A stretch of DNA of 64,000 nt from Mycolicibacter nonchromogenicus (GTDB lineage: Bacteria > Actinomycetota > Actinomycetes > Mycobacteriales > Mycobacteriaceae): positions 177,654-241,653 of the forward strand of contig NZ_LQPI01000039.1 in assembly GCF_002101775.1 (NCBI RefSeq), in the 5' to 3' direction. Numbering within the stretch: position 1 is the first letter of the stretch; each line of letters begins with the position of its first letter. Shown here piece after piece: positions 40,982 to 50,073 of this stretch. The notes beneath the pieces were generated by a model. The model had not been told where the DNA came from. It saw only the letters and a program-made list of their open reading frames with translations, and searched no databases. Made by a program: the position numbers and the translations under genes.

Positions 40982-42280
40982 ATGGTGCTGGGAGCGACCG
41001 CGGATCCGCCGTTGGGCGGTTCTCTCGACGGCTCCGCCCGTGGGGCGGCTGCGGGCCGGCATCGGCCCGCCGGTACGCGGCGCCAGCAGCCGGCCTATCT
41101 GCGTCCGCTGATCGGGCTGGCCACCGTGCTGACGATCGCCGCCGCGATCGCGCTGCCGATCGGCTTGTTCAAGGGCAGCTTTACCCGCACGGTGCCGGTC
41201 ACGGTGCTGTCGCAGCGCGCCGGGCTGGTGATGTACCCCGACGCCAAGGTCAAGATTCGCGGCGTACAGGTCGGCAAGGTCGGCGACATCGAGACCAAAC
41301 CGGACGGCACCGCCGTCCTGCATCTGAAGATGGAACCGGGTCAACTGTCGGCGATCCCGGCCAACGTCAGCGCCCGAATCGCCTCCTCGACGGTGTTCGG
41401 GGCCAAGTTCGTGGAGCTGGTGCCGCCGCCGGAACCGGCCACCGACCGCCTGCACGCCGGCCAGGTCTTGGCGGGCGAACACGTCACCGTCGAGATCAAC
41501 ACGGTGTTCCAACAGCTGGTGCGGGTTTTGGACAAGATCGACCCCAAGAAGCTCAACGAGACCCTGAGTGCTGTGTCGACGGCGTTCAACGGCCGTGGGC
41601 AGAAACTGGGTCAGGCGCTCACCGATTTTGACAAGCTGCTGGCCGAGATCGAGCCCAGCCTGGGCACCCTGGAACACGAGGCCGCCGCCACGGCACCGGT
41701 GTTCCGGTCCTACGCCGATGCCGCACCGGATCTCACCGCCGCGCTCAACGCCGCCACCACCATGAGCGAGTCCATCGTGGCCGAACAGAGCAGCCTGGAC
41801 ACCTTCCTGCTCAGCGCCATCGGTCTGGCCGACAGCGGGAACGAGGTACTGGGCGAGAACCGCCAAGCCCTGACGGACTTGACGCAGGTTCTGGAGCCGA
41901 CCGCTGCGCTGCTGGACAAGTACCACGACGAACTCGGCTGCACCATCGGCGGTTTGGTGCCGTTCGTCAAATCCCAGCCGTTCCACGTCCCGGGCGTCAT
42001 CCTCACCGCCAGCTTCACCCTGGCCAAGGAGAGATACCGATACCCCGACCATCTGCCGAAGGTGGCGGCCCACTCCGACCGTTCCTACTGCACCGAATTG
42101 GGCCTGCCCGACGTACCGCCGGAATTCCGGGTACCCGCGTTGATCGCCGACGTCGGAGCCAACCCGTACGAGTACGGCAACCAGGGGATCCTGCTCAACT
42201 CCGATGGCCTCAAGCAGGCGCTGTTCGGGCCGATCGGTGGACCGCCGCGTAACAGCGCCCAGGTGGGGATGCCGGGATGA
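40982..42280 (+). CDS. mceA: MceA-type protein
   Basis: A 432-residue Mce protein. A 40-residue basic, disordered N-terminus precedes one membrane helix (about 41-65), then the MCE/MlaD domain (about 70-150, with VKIRGVQVGKVGDIE) and a long helical region that in known complexes forms a lipid-conducting tube. It is first in a six-gene mce operon and overlaps mceB by 4 bp. The two YrbE permease genes that normally precede mceA are absent. Uptake of a hydrophobic substrate for the flanking catabolic genes is the likely role. Confidence 0.92.
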   Translation: MVLGATADPPLGGSLDGSARGAAAGRHRPAGTRRQQPAYLRPLIGLATVLTIAAAIALPIGLFKGSFTRTVPVTVLSQRAGLVMYPDAKVKIRGVQVGKVGDIETKPDGTAVLHLKMEPGQLSAIPANVSARIASSTVFGAKFVELVPPPEPATDRLHAGQVLAGEHVTVEINTVFQQLVRVLDKIDPKKLNETLSAVSTAFNGRGQKLGQALTDFDKLLAEIEPSLGTLEHEAAATAPVFRSYADAAPDLTAALNAATTMSESIVAEQSSLDTFLLSAIGLADSGNEVLGENRQALTDLTQVLEPTAALLDKYHDELGCTIGGLVPFVKSQPFHVPGVILTASFTLAKERYRYPDHLPKVAAHSDRSYCTELGLPDVPPEFRVPALIADVGANPYEYGNQGILLNSDGLKQALFGPIGGPPRNSAQVGMPG

Positions 42281-43305
42281 GAAGCGGGCTGGGAACTCTG
42301 ATCAAGTTCGGCGTCTACGCCGTGGTGATGGTGCTGTCGACGGTATTTCTGTTCGCGATCTTCGCCGAGGTGCGGACTGGTCCCACCGTGGGCTACCAGG
42401 CGGTGTTCGCCGACGCCTCCCGGCTCAAGGCCGGCGACAGCGTGCGGGTGGCGGGCGTGCGGGTCGGCACGGTCGGTGGTGTGTCGCTGCGTTCAGACGG
42501 AACAGTCCTGGTGAAGTTCTCCGCCGACCGCACCGTTGCGCTCACCACGGGAACCCAGGCGTCGGTGCGCTACCTGAACCTGGTCGGCGACCGCTATCTG
42601 GAACTGACCGACGGGCCGGGCTCGACTCAGCTGTTGGAAAAGGGAGCCCAGATTCCGCTCGAACGGACCGCCCCGGCTCTGGATCTTGACCTGCTGCTCA
42701 ACGGGCTCAAGCCGGTGATCCGTGGGCTGAATCCCGACGACGTCAACTCGCTCACCGCCTCGTTGATCCAGATCATGCAGGGCCAGGGTGGCACCCTCGA
42801 TTCGCTCCTGTCGCGAACGTCGTCGTTCTCCAATTCCCTGGCCGACAACAACCAGGTGATCGAATCGCTGATCGACCAACTGCGCACGACGCTGGCCACC
42901 TTGGCCGACGGCGACAAGCGGTTCTCCGGAGCGATCGACCGGCTGGGCAAGCTGGTTGCCGGGCTCGCTGCCGACCGCGACCCGATCGGCACCGCGGTGA
43001 CGGCGCTCGACCGAGGCACCGCGTCGCTGGCTGATCTGCTCGGCAACGCCCGGGATCCGTTGACCAACGCCATCACTCAGGCCGACCGGTTGACCACCGC
43101 GATCAACGCCGACCTGCCGGGCCTGGACATGTCATTGCAGAAGGCGCCGGAGAACTACCGCAAAGCCATCCGACTCGGCGCCTACGGCGCATTCATCCAG
43201 TACTACCTATGCGCGGTTCAGATCAGGGTCAGCGACACCCAAGGTCGCACCGCGGTGTTCCCGTGGATCAAAGCGGAGGAGGGGCGATGCAGCGACACCG
43301 AATGA
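42277..43305 (+). CDS. mceB: MceB-type protein
   Basis: A 342-residue Mce protein with an N-terminal membrane anchor (about 9-30), an MCE domain (about 37-115, including VRVAGVRVGTVGGV) and a helical C-terminal half ending in the conserved IQYYLCAVQIRV segment. It overlaps mceA by 4 bp. It is part of the presumed hetero-hexameric Mce tube. Confidence 0.92.
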   Translation: MRSGLGTLIKFGVYAVVMVLSTVFLFAIFAEVRTGPTVGYQAVFADASRLKAGDSVRVAGVRVGTVGGVSLRSDGTVLVKFSADRTVALTTGTQASVRYLNLVGDRYLELTDGPGSTQLLEKGAQIPLERTAPALDLDLLLNGLKPVIRGLNPDDVNSLTASLIQIMQGQGGTLDSLLSRTSSFSNSLADNNQVIESLIDQLRTTLATLADGDKRFSGAIDRLGKLVAGLAADRDPIGTAVTALDRGTASLADLLGNARDPLTNAITQADRLTTAINADLPGLDMSLQKAPENYRKAIRLGAYGAFIQYYLCAVQIRVSDTQGRTAVFPWIKAEEGRCSDTE

Positions 43306-43351
43306 GCGGCGTGCCGCCCGGTGCCGCTCCACTACAGCGGGGGGCACGCCG

Positions 43352-44446
43352 ATGCTGAAGTACCACGGCAACCAACTGACGCGAATGGGGCTGATCGGCA
43401 TCGCGGTCGTCGCGTTCATCGTTGCGATCGGGCTGCAGCCCGAACAGTTGATCCAGTGGGCCACCTGCGTGCGCTACCAGGCCCGGTTCGCCGAAGCCGG
43501 CGGCCTCAGTACCGGCGCCGACGTCACGCTCTCGGGGATCAAGGTCGGCTCGGTCACCGATGTCGCACTCGACAACGGTGACGCACTGGTGACCTTCACT
43601 CTGGCGGGCAAGTACGGGTTGGGTGGGCAGACCACCGCGCACATTCGCACCGGGTCGCTGCTCGGTGAGCGGGTGCTGACGGTGGAGCCGGCCGGCAGCG
43701 GCAGGATGCGTCCGCTCGAGGTCATTCCGCTCACCCGCACGTCATCGCCGTACTCGCTGGTCGACGTGGTCGGTGAACTCACCACCAACACCGCCGGTAC
43801 CGACACCGAGTCGCTGAACCGGTCCTTGGACACCCTCTCGGACACCATCGACCAGATCGCCCCGCAGTTGGGGCCCACGTTCGACAGCCTGAGTCGGCTG
43901 TCGCGGGCGGTGAACAACCGCAATGAAGGCCTGGCCGACCTGCTGAAATCGGCCGCCGATCTGACCGGAGTGCTCTCCGAACGCAGTCAGCAGATCAATG
44001 CGCTGATCCTGGATGCCGACAGCCTTGTCGATGTGCTCAACACCCGGCGGCAGGCGATCGTCAACCTGTTGGTCAGCACGTCGGCGGTGTCGCGGCAACT
44101 GTCCGACCTGGTCGCCCAGAACAATGAACAATTGCGACCGACCCTCGACAAAGTCATCGAGCTGAACAAGATCCTGGTGAAGAACCGGGACAACCTCGCC
44201 AAGGCCCTGCCCGGTCTGGCGAAATACGAGCTCACTCAAGGCGAGGCGGTGTCCAGCGGGGCCTACTACAGCGCCTACATTCCCAACCTGTTCCTGCCGC
44301 AACTGCTCCAGCCGTTCTTCGACTACGCGTTCGGATTCCGGCGTGGCGTCGATGCCGGACAGCCGCCGGACAATGCCGGGCCGCGTGCCGAACTGCCGTT
44401 CCCGGTCAACGGGATTCCGCAACCAGGAGATCTGCCGCCCCGATGA
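43352..44446 (+). CDS. mceC: MceC-type protein
   Basis: A 364-residue Mce protein: N-terminal anchor (about 12-28), MCE domain with VTLSGIKVGSVTDV and LLGERVLTVEP, helical middle region, and a Pro-rich C-terminal tail (PFPVNGIPQPGDLPPR). The start ATG follows a G-rich sequence 46 bp after mceB, the only sizeable gap in the operon. It overlaps mceD by 4 bp. Confidence 0.91.
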   Translation: MLKYHGNQLTRMGLIGIAVVAFIVAIGLQPEQLIQWATCVRYQARFAEAGGLSTGADVTLSGIKVGSVTDVALDNGDALVTFTLAGKYGLGGQTTAHIRTGSLLGERVLTVEPAGSGRMRPLEVIPLTRTSSPYSLVDVVGELTTNTAGTDTESLNRSLDTLSDTIDQIAPQLGPTFDSLSRLSRAVNNRNEGLADLLKSAADLTGVLSERSQQINALILDADSLVDVLNTRRQAIVNLLVSTSAVSRQLSDLVAQNNEQLRPTLDKVIELNKILVKNRDNLAKALPGLAKYELTQGEAVSSGAYYSAYIPNLFLPQLLQPFFDYAFGFRRGVDAGQPPDNAGPRAELPFPVNGIPQPGDLPPR

Positions 44447-45897
44447 AGACTCGCAAACCACTGCACCTGGCGGCAGCCGTCCTGACGGCACTGCTGCTGG
44501 CTGCCGGCGCGGGCATACTCGTTCGCCAGACCATCCTGAAACCGACTCGCATCACGGCGTACTTCTCCACCGCTACCGCGATCTATCCCGGTGACGAGGT
44601 CCGGGTCGCCGGAGTGAAGGTCGGCACCATCGACCGTATCGAACCGCAGGGCACACAGGCCAAACTGACGTTGCGGGTCGATCGCAAGGTACCGATTCCG
44701 GCCGACGCCAAAGCCGTCATCGTCGCTCCCAACCTGGTGGCGGCGCGCTTCGTCCAACTGACACCCGCCTACCATCGCGGCGACGGGCCGACCCTGCGCG
44801 ATGGCGCGGTGATTCCGCGCGAGCACACCGCGGTCCCGGTCGAGTGGGATGAGGTCAAGACCCAATTGAACCGGCTCGCTGCCGAACTGGGGCCGCGCAG
44901 TGGTGTCTCGGGAACGTCCGCGTCGCGCTTCATCGACAGCGCGGCCAATGCGATGGACGGCAACGGCGCCAAACTGCGAGAGACATTGGCGCAACTGTCC
45001 GGCGTGGCCCGGATCTTCGCCGAGGGCAGCGGCAACATCGTGGACATCATCTCGGGTCTGCAGACGTTCGTCACCGCGCTGCGTGACAGTGATCAGCAGA
45101 TCGTGGTCTTCGAATCCCGGCTCGCCACCTTGACCAGCGTGATCAACGACAGCCGATCCAACCTCGACGCTGCTCTCACCGACTTCGCCGGCGCGATCGA
45201 CACGGTGCGCGATTTCGTGGCGGGCAGTCGCGCCCAGACCGCCGAGGCGTTGCAGGGCCTCACCCAGGTCAGCCAGACGCTGGTCGACTCGAAGAACGCG
45301 ATCCGCAATATCCTGCACATCACCCCGAACGCGATCGCCAACACACTCAACATGTACAACGTGACCAGCGGAACTCCGGTGGGTTCGTTCGCGTTTGCCA
45401 ACCTCAGCAACCCGGTTCAGGCGATCTGCGCGATGATCGGCGCGGTCAGCAACGTGACGTCGACGGAGACCGCCAAGCTGTGCGCGCAGTACCTCGGGCC
45501 GGCCATGCGACTGCTGAATTTCAACGGCCTCCCGATGCCGATTTCCCCGTATCTGACCAAGGCGGCCAGCCCGGACAAGTTGATCTACACCGACCCGGCG
45601 CTGATGCCGCACGCCGAGCACCCGGCAAACCTGCCGGAACAGCAGCCGTCGATCTCGGCCTACACCGGGCTGCACGGCGATGTCCCCCCGCCGCCGGGGT
45701 GGACCGATCCCCTGCAACCGCGCGGTTCCTACGTGCCGGACGGACTGCCGGCCGCAGCGACACCGCCCCTGATTCCGGGAGCACCCCTGCCCAGCCCGAC
45801 CACGTTCGACGGGATGCTGCTGCCGGGTGGCCCCCCGCCGGGGCCGCCGCCCGGCCTGCCTGGTCCGTTACCTGCGGAAGGGACGTCCTCGCCATGA
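44443..45897 (+). CDS. mceD: MceD-type protein
   Basis: A 484-residue Mce protein with an N-terminal helix (about 8-30), MCE domain (VRVAGVKVGTIDRI) and long helical domain. The last 100 residues are strongly proline-rich (for example GGPPPGPPPGLPGPLP), as often seen in MceD and MceF. It overlaps mceE by 4 bp. It should be exported and anchored in the inner membrane facing the periplasm. Confidence 0.92.
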   Translation: MKTRKPLHLAAAVLTALLLAAGAGILVRQTILKPTRITAYFSTATAIYPGDEVRVAGVKVGTIDRIEPQGTQAKLTLRVDRKVPIPADAKAVIVAPNLVAARFVQLTPAYHRGDGPTLRDGAVIPREHTAVPVEWDEVKTQLNRLAAELGPRSGVSGTSASRFIDSAANAMDGNGAKLRETLAQLSGVARIFAEGSGNIVDIISGLQTFVTALRDSDQQIVVFESRLATLTSVINDSRSNLDAALTDFAGAIDTVRDFVAGSRAQTAEALQGLTQVSQTLVDSKNAIRNILHITPNAIANTLNMYNVTSGTPVGSFAFANLSNPVQAICAMIGAVSNVTSTETAKLCAQYLGPAMRLLNFNGLPMPISPYLTKAASPDKLIYTDPALMPHAEHPANLPEQQPSISAYTGLHGDVPPPPGWTDPLQPRGSYVPDGLPAAATPPLIPGAPLPSPTTFDGMLLPGGPPPGPPPGLPGPLPAEGTSSP

Positions 45898-47057
45898 TCG
45901 GTCTGCATCCCTTGCGGCGCAGTGCGGCGCTGGCCGTCGCGGTCGCCGCCACCACCACCGGCTGCGCCTTCGGTGGATTGAACTCGCTGGCACTGCCGGG
46001 CGTACAGGGCCGCGGACCCGGAGCGCAGCACTTCACGGTGCAGCTGTCCAACGTCGGGACACTGGAGTCCAATTCGCCGGTGATGCTCGGCGACGTGGTG
46101 ATCGGCAGCGTCGGCAAGATGACCGTCAGCGACTGGCACGCCAACGTCGACATCGCGGTCAACCCCGGTGTCGAAGTCCCGGCGAATGCGGTCGCGACCG
46201 TCGGTCAGACCAGCCTGCTCGGTTCGATGCACCTGGCGCTCAATCCACCTGTCGGAGAAGCTCCGACGGGGAGGCTGATGTCGGGGTCCACCATCGGTTT
46301 GAGCGACTCGTCGACATACCCGTCTACCGAGCAGACCCTGTCTTCGCTGGCCGTGCTGGTCAACGGGGGCGGACTCGGTCAGATCGGCGACATCATCCAT
46401 AATTTCAGCGCCACCATGGCCGGCCGTGAGGCCGACATTCGCGACCTGATCGTGCGGCTGGACCACTTCACCGGAGCGTTGGACCGGCAGCGGGACAACA
46501 TCGTCGACGCCATCGCGCAGATGAACCGCGCGGCCACGACATTCGCCGGGCAGCGCGACACCATCAACCGCGCGCTGAACAAGATCCCGCCGGCCATCGA
46601 CGTCTTGATCCGGGAGCGCCCCAAATTCGTCACCGCGTTGACCAAGCTGGGGCAGTTCGGTGACCTGTCGGCCGATCTGGTCAACGACTCCGGTCGCCAA
46701 CTGGTCTCCGACCTCATCCACATCGAACCGGCGTTGCGTTCGCTGGCCGACATCGGACCGGAACTCAACTCGGCAGTGGCCTACGCCACGGCCTTCCCCT
46801 ACGGCCCCAACTTGATCGAACGCGCAGTCCGGGGAGACTTCCTGAACCTGTTCGCGGTCTTCGACCTCACCAAGCCCCGCCTCAAGCGAGCCCTGTTCCC
46901 CGGCACGCAGTGGGGTGACGAGGATGCGAAACTGGTTCCGGCGCCTGGGGATCCGTGGTATCTGAACTGGACCTACGATCCGCTGCAGGAGCCGATCCTG
47001 GCATCGTCGGGTCAGGCCCTCCCGCCCGGAGCGGTCAGCTCGGGAGGCGGTGGCTAG
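45894..47057 (+). CDS. mceE: MceE-type lipoprotein
   Basis: A 387-residue Mce protein starting at ATG 45894 (overlap with the mceD stop). The signal sequence ends in a lipobox-like TTGC with Cys24 as the lipidated residue, matching the rule that the fifth Mce protein (LprK/MceE) is a lipoprotein; Thr at -3 is a slightly unusual lipobox. The MCE domain includes VMLGDVVIGSVGKM. A Gly-rich tail precedes the stop, which directly abuts mceF. Confidence 0.92.
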   Translation: MIGLHPLRRSAALAVAVAATTTGCAFGGLNSLALPGVQGRGPGAQHFTVQLSNVGTLESNSPVMLGDVVIGSVGKMTVSDWHANVDIAVNPGVEVPANAVATVGQTSLLGSMHLALNPPVGEAPTGRLMSGSTIGLSDSSTYPSTEQTLSSLAVLVNGGGLGQIGDIIHNFSATMAGREADIRDLIVRLDHFTGALDRQRDNIVDAIAQMNRAATTFAGQRDTINRALNKIPPAIDVLIRERPKFVTALTKLGQFGDLSADLVNDSGRQLVSDLIHIEPALRSLADIGPELNSAVAYATAFPYGPNLIERAVRGDFLNLFAVFDLTKPRLKRALFPGTQWGDEDAKLVPAPGDPWYLNWTYDPLQEPILASSGQALPPGAVSSGGGG

Positions 47058-48608
47058 GTGCTGACACGCTTCGTCCGAATCCAGCTGATCCTGTTCCTGG
47101 TGGCGTCGGTCATCGGCGTGGGAGCCATGCTCTTCGGCTACATGCAACTGCCGACCATGCTCGGCATCGGCAGGGTGGTGGTCACACTGGAGCTGCCCGA
47201 GACCGGGGGGCTCTACCGGTTCTCCAACGTCACCTACAACGGCGTACAGATCGGCACGGTGACCAAGGTGGAGCTGACGCCCAACGGTGTGCGCGCCACG
47301 TTGTCGTTGGATCGCTCGCCCAAGGTGCCGGCGGACCTGGTGGCCGCGGTGCGCAGTGTCTCGGCGATCGGCGAGCAGTACGTCGACCTGCAGCCGCGCA
47401 GTGACAGCGGCCCGTACCTGCACGACGGTTCGGTGATCGCGGCCTCAGACACCGAAGTTCCACAGCAGGTCGGGCCGATGCTCGATCAGGTCAGCGCCCT
47501 GGTCGACAGCATCCCCAAAGACAAGCTCAGTGCCCTGCTCGACGAGACCTTCGAGGCCTTCGACGGCGCCGGCTACGACTTCCAATCACTGCTGGATTCG
47601 GCAACCACCATCAGCGGTGACGCCAACCGGGTCTCGGACAAGGTGCGCAAGCTGGTCGATGACGGTGCGCCGTTGCTGGACTCCCAGGAACGCAGCACCG
47701 ATGCGATCCGGACCTGGGCGCGCAGCGTGGCCGGGATCTCCGAGCAGATCGCCGCCAACGACCCGCAGTTGCGGGCCATCCTGCAACGCGGGCCCGGATT
47801 CGCCGAGGAGGTGTCGGGGCTGATGCAGGATCTCAAGCCCACGCTGCCGATCCTGCTGGCGAATCTGAACACGCTGGGGCAGGTGCTGATGGTCTACAAC
47901 CCGTCGCTGGAGCAGATTTTGGTCTTGATGCCCGGATACATGGCGGCGCAGCAGTCGTTCGGTCTGCCCAAGAACAACGCGACCGGTCTGCCCCAGGGCG
48001 ACTTCACCCTGACCTTCGGTGACCCCAACCCGTGCACCGTGGGGTTCCTACCGCCGTCGTCGTGGCGTTCCCCGGACGACACCACCACCATCGACACCCC
48101 CGACGGTCTGTATTGCAAACTGCCGCAGGATTCACCGACATCGGTGCGCGGCGCCCGCAACTTCCCCTGTATAGAGCACCCGGGCAAGCGTGCGCCGACC
48201 GTCGAACTCTGCGACGACCCCAAGGGATTCGTCCCGATCGCCATGCGCCAGCACCTCACCGGCCCCGGAGCGTTCGACCCGAACCTGCTCAAGCAGGGTG
48301 TTCCGCTCGATGACCGGGTCGACTTCACCGACAGGATCTTTGCTCCCGTCGGGGGAACCCCGCTGCCGCCGTGGGCCAACCCGTCGGGGACGTCGCCTGA
48401 TGCCCCGCGGCCGGTGGTGCCCGCGCCGCCGCCCGAGTCGCCGAACGCCATTCCACCGGTGACTCCGAACTCGGGGCCGTCGGTCGCGGTGCTGCCCTAT
48501 GACCCGAACACCGGCAAGTACATGACCCCCGATGGGCGATACGAGCAGCAGACGAATCTGGTGCCCGGTTCCTCGCCCAAGTCGTGGACCGACCTGATGC
48601 CTTTCTGA
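47058..48608 (+). CDS. mceF: MceF-type protein
   Basis: A 516-residue Mce protein starting at GTG 47058 right after the mceE stop. Membrane anchor at about 8-28, MCE domain with VTYNGVQIGTVTKV and SAIGEQYVDLQP, helical domain, then a long C-terminal extension with several cysteines (TVGFLP and LYCKL regions) and a proline-rich segment. It completes the A-F set. Secreted small proteins follow 15 bp later. Confidence 0.92.
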   Translation: MLTRFVRIQLILFLVASVIGVGAMLFGYMQLPTMLGIGRVVVTLELPETGGLYRFSNVTYNGVQIGTVTKVELTPNGVRATLSLDRSPKVPADLVAAVRSVSAIGEQYVDLQPRSDSGPYLHDGSVIAASDTEVPQQVGPMLDQVSALVDSIPKDKLSALLDETFEAFDGAGYDFQSLLDSATTISGDANRVSDKVRKLVDDGAPLLDSQERSTDAIRTWARSVAGISEQIAANDPQLRAILQRGPGFAEEVSGLMQDLKPTLPILLANLNTLGQVLMVYNPSLEQILVLMPGYMAAQQSFGLPKNNATGLPQGDFTLTFGDPNPCTVGFLPPSSWRSPDDTTTIDTPDGLYCKLPQDSPTSVRGARNFPCIEHPGKRAPTVELCDDPKGFVPIAMRQHLTGPGAFDPNLLKQGVPLDDRVDFTDRIFAPVGGTPLPPWANPSGTSPDAPRPVVPAPPPESPNAIPPVTPNSGPSVAVLPYDPNTGKYMTPDGRYEQQTNLVPGSSPKSWTDLMPF

Positions 48609-48623
48609 CCCGAGGGAGGACGG

Positions 48624-49130
48624 ATGCGTGCACGTGAATTGACAGTCGCTGCTGCGGCGTTCGGAATAGTCGTGGGGTCGGCCCCGGCGCCGCCGGCGCA
48701 CGCTGCTCTGGGCTTCGAGCTCAACGGGTCCTACCGGGTCACCTCCAACGGCGACTGGGCCAAGACCAACGATGTGTTCATGAACGAGGTCACCGTGTCG
48801 TCGGTGTGGACGTTCAGTTCCAGTTGCGAGAATGCGCACACCTGTAGCGGGCAGGTCAGCAGCGACCAGGGCTGGACGGCACCGCTGGAGTACCGTACCT
48901 CGCGCTGGATCGTCGATCGCTTCCACGAGAACTGGCAGACCTGCCCGGATGGCACCACGTCGCCGGGGCGGCAGCGTTACCAGTTTCAGGGCAGCGATGC
49001 CAACGGTCAGGTTGAGAAACGCAATACCGATCTGCTGGTCGGCTACGACAGAACGATCGGCGTATCCGGTGCCTGTGGGCGTAATCAGCCCACGGTGATT
49101 GTCATGGCGTTGACGGTGCAGCGACTCTAG
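48624..49130 (+). CDS. Small secreted protein 1 downstream of mceF
   Basis: A 168-residue protein with a Sec signal peptide (hydrophobic core about 7-20, cleavage after PAHA). The mature part is about 140 residues, beta-rich, with four cysteines (CENAHTC, WQTC, GACG) that could form disulfides. I do not recognise an enzyme. Position 15 bp after mceF suggests co-transcription and a function in the cell envelope with the Mce system. Confidence 0.82.
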   Translation: MRARELTVAAAAFGIVVGSAPAPPAHAALGFELNGSYRVTSNGDWAKTNDVFMNEVTVSSVWTFSSSCENAHTCSGQVSSDQGWTAPLEYRTSRWIVDRFHENWQTCPDGTTSPGRQRYQFQGSDANGQVEKRNTDLLVGYDRTIGVSGACGRNQPTVIVMALTVQRL

Positions 49131-49145
49131 GCGGGAGGGACGACC

Positions 49146-49568
49146 ATGCAGACCACTGGATTGTTGAAAGCGTCCATCGCGGCAGCCCTGGCCGCCGGGA
49201 CGGTTGCCGGCGTGACGCCCGCGGCGCCGTCTGCGGCCGACCCGTACGTGCCGATGTGCGACGTTCCGGCGTGCACACCCGGGATCGCGCCGAACGTCGT
49301 GCTGGGGGCGCCGTGCTCCAACACCACCTACTTCGTCTTCGGGTCGGCTGTCGCAGGGCCGTCGACGCTGCCGGGCAGGCTGGTGTTCTGCGGGTCGCCG
49401 CGCCGCTATGAACCGCGCTGGTTCCGCTCTCCGGAGATGCACGGCATCAAGGAGGAGAACAGCAGGTGCGACGCGTACTCCGGCGAGGTGGCGCAGGCTC
49501 CCGACGGCCTGTTCTTGACCTGTGTCACCGCAGACGGATACGCGTTGTGGCGCCGCGGAGATCTCTAG
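49146..49568 (+). CDS. Small secreted protein 2 downstream of mceF
   Basis: A 140-residue protein with a signal peptide (about 1-31, Ala-rich, ending PSAADP). The short mature domain has six cysteines (CDVPAC, APC, VFC, SRC, LTC), implying a disulfide-stabilised extracytoplasmic protein. There is a GGGAGGGACGACC leader before the ATG. Family unknown; co-transcribed with the mce genes by spacing. Confidence 0.8.
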   Translation: MQTTGLLKASIAAALAAGTVAGVTPAAPSAADPYVPMCDVPACTPGIAPNVVLGAPCSNTTYFVFGSAVAGPSTLPGRLVFCGSPRRYEPRWFRSPEMHGIKEENSRCDAYSGEVAQAPDGLFLTCVTADGYALWRRGDL

Positions 49569-49603
49569 CGCACAACAGTTTTGGCAAGTCGAAGGAGTTC
49601 GCC

Positions 49604-50062
49604 ATGCTACGAACCACTGCCGGTGCAGCGCTGGCAGCGTTGACCGCCGCCACGGTGGTGGCGCCGAGTGCCGCGGCTGACATGCGCTACGGCAACTATG
49701 AAGTCCTGAGCAACCGGTGGACCGACGCCACATGGGTGTGGGCGGCGTACCCGTGCGAGACGATGGGCGAGTTCGACGACCTGCCGGCCGGCTGCGTGAC
49801 GATCAGCGCGATTGACCGGCCGCATTTCTTCGGCCGCGGGTACTACGGCGGGACGGCCAGACTGGTTGACGGTCAGTACTCGTTCACCTCCGATTACCCC
49901 ACCGGTCTGACCTGCCCGTTCGGGCCCTCGATGCCGACGCGCGACACCTTCACCTGGGATGCGAACACGTTGGCCGGCGTCGTCGAGTCGCATTTCGACG
50001 TGGGCTGCATGAATGGTCCGGGCGGGGTGAACACCTGGACGTTCGCCCTGGTCCGGATGTAG
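49604..50062 (+). CDS. Small secreted protein 3 downstream of mceF
   Basis: A 152-residue protein starting at ATG 49604 with GAAGGAG upstream. Signal peptide of about 25 residues (ending SAAA), then a cysteine-containing mature domain (YPCETMG, AGCVT, LTCPFG, VGCMNG) resembling secreted protein 1 in overall plan: both end with a motif of hydrophobic strand residues (VMALTVQRL, TFALVRM). The three secreted genes may be diverged duplicates. It ends 11 bp from the convergent Mce-associated gene. Confidence 0.8.
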   Translation: MLRTTAGAALAALTAATVVAPSAAADMRYGNYEVLSNRWTDATWVWAAYPCETMGEFDDLPAGCVTISAIDRPHFFGRGYYGGTARLVDGQYSFTSDYPTGLTCPFGPSMPTRDTFTWDANTLAGVVESHFDVGCMNGPGGVNTWTFALVRM

Positions 50063-50073
50063 GTGTCGGCTCG

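Noticed and set aside
45729..47423. A 564-codon minus-strand open frame opposite mceD-mceF
   Set aside because: Antisense to three genes with strong Mce-domain signatures; no motifs of its own.
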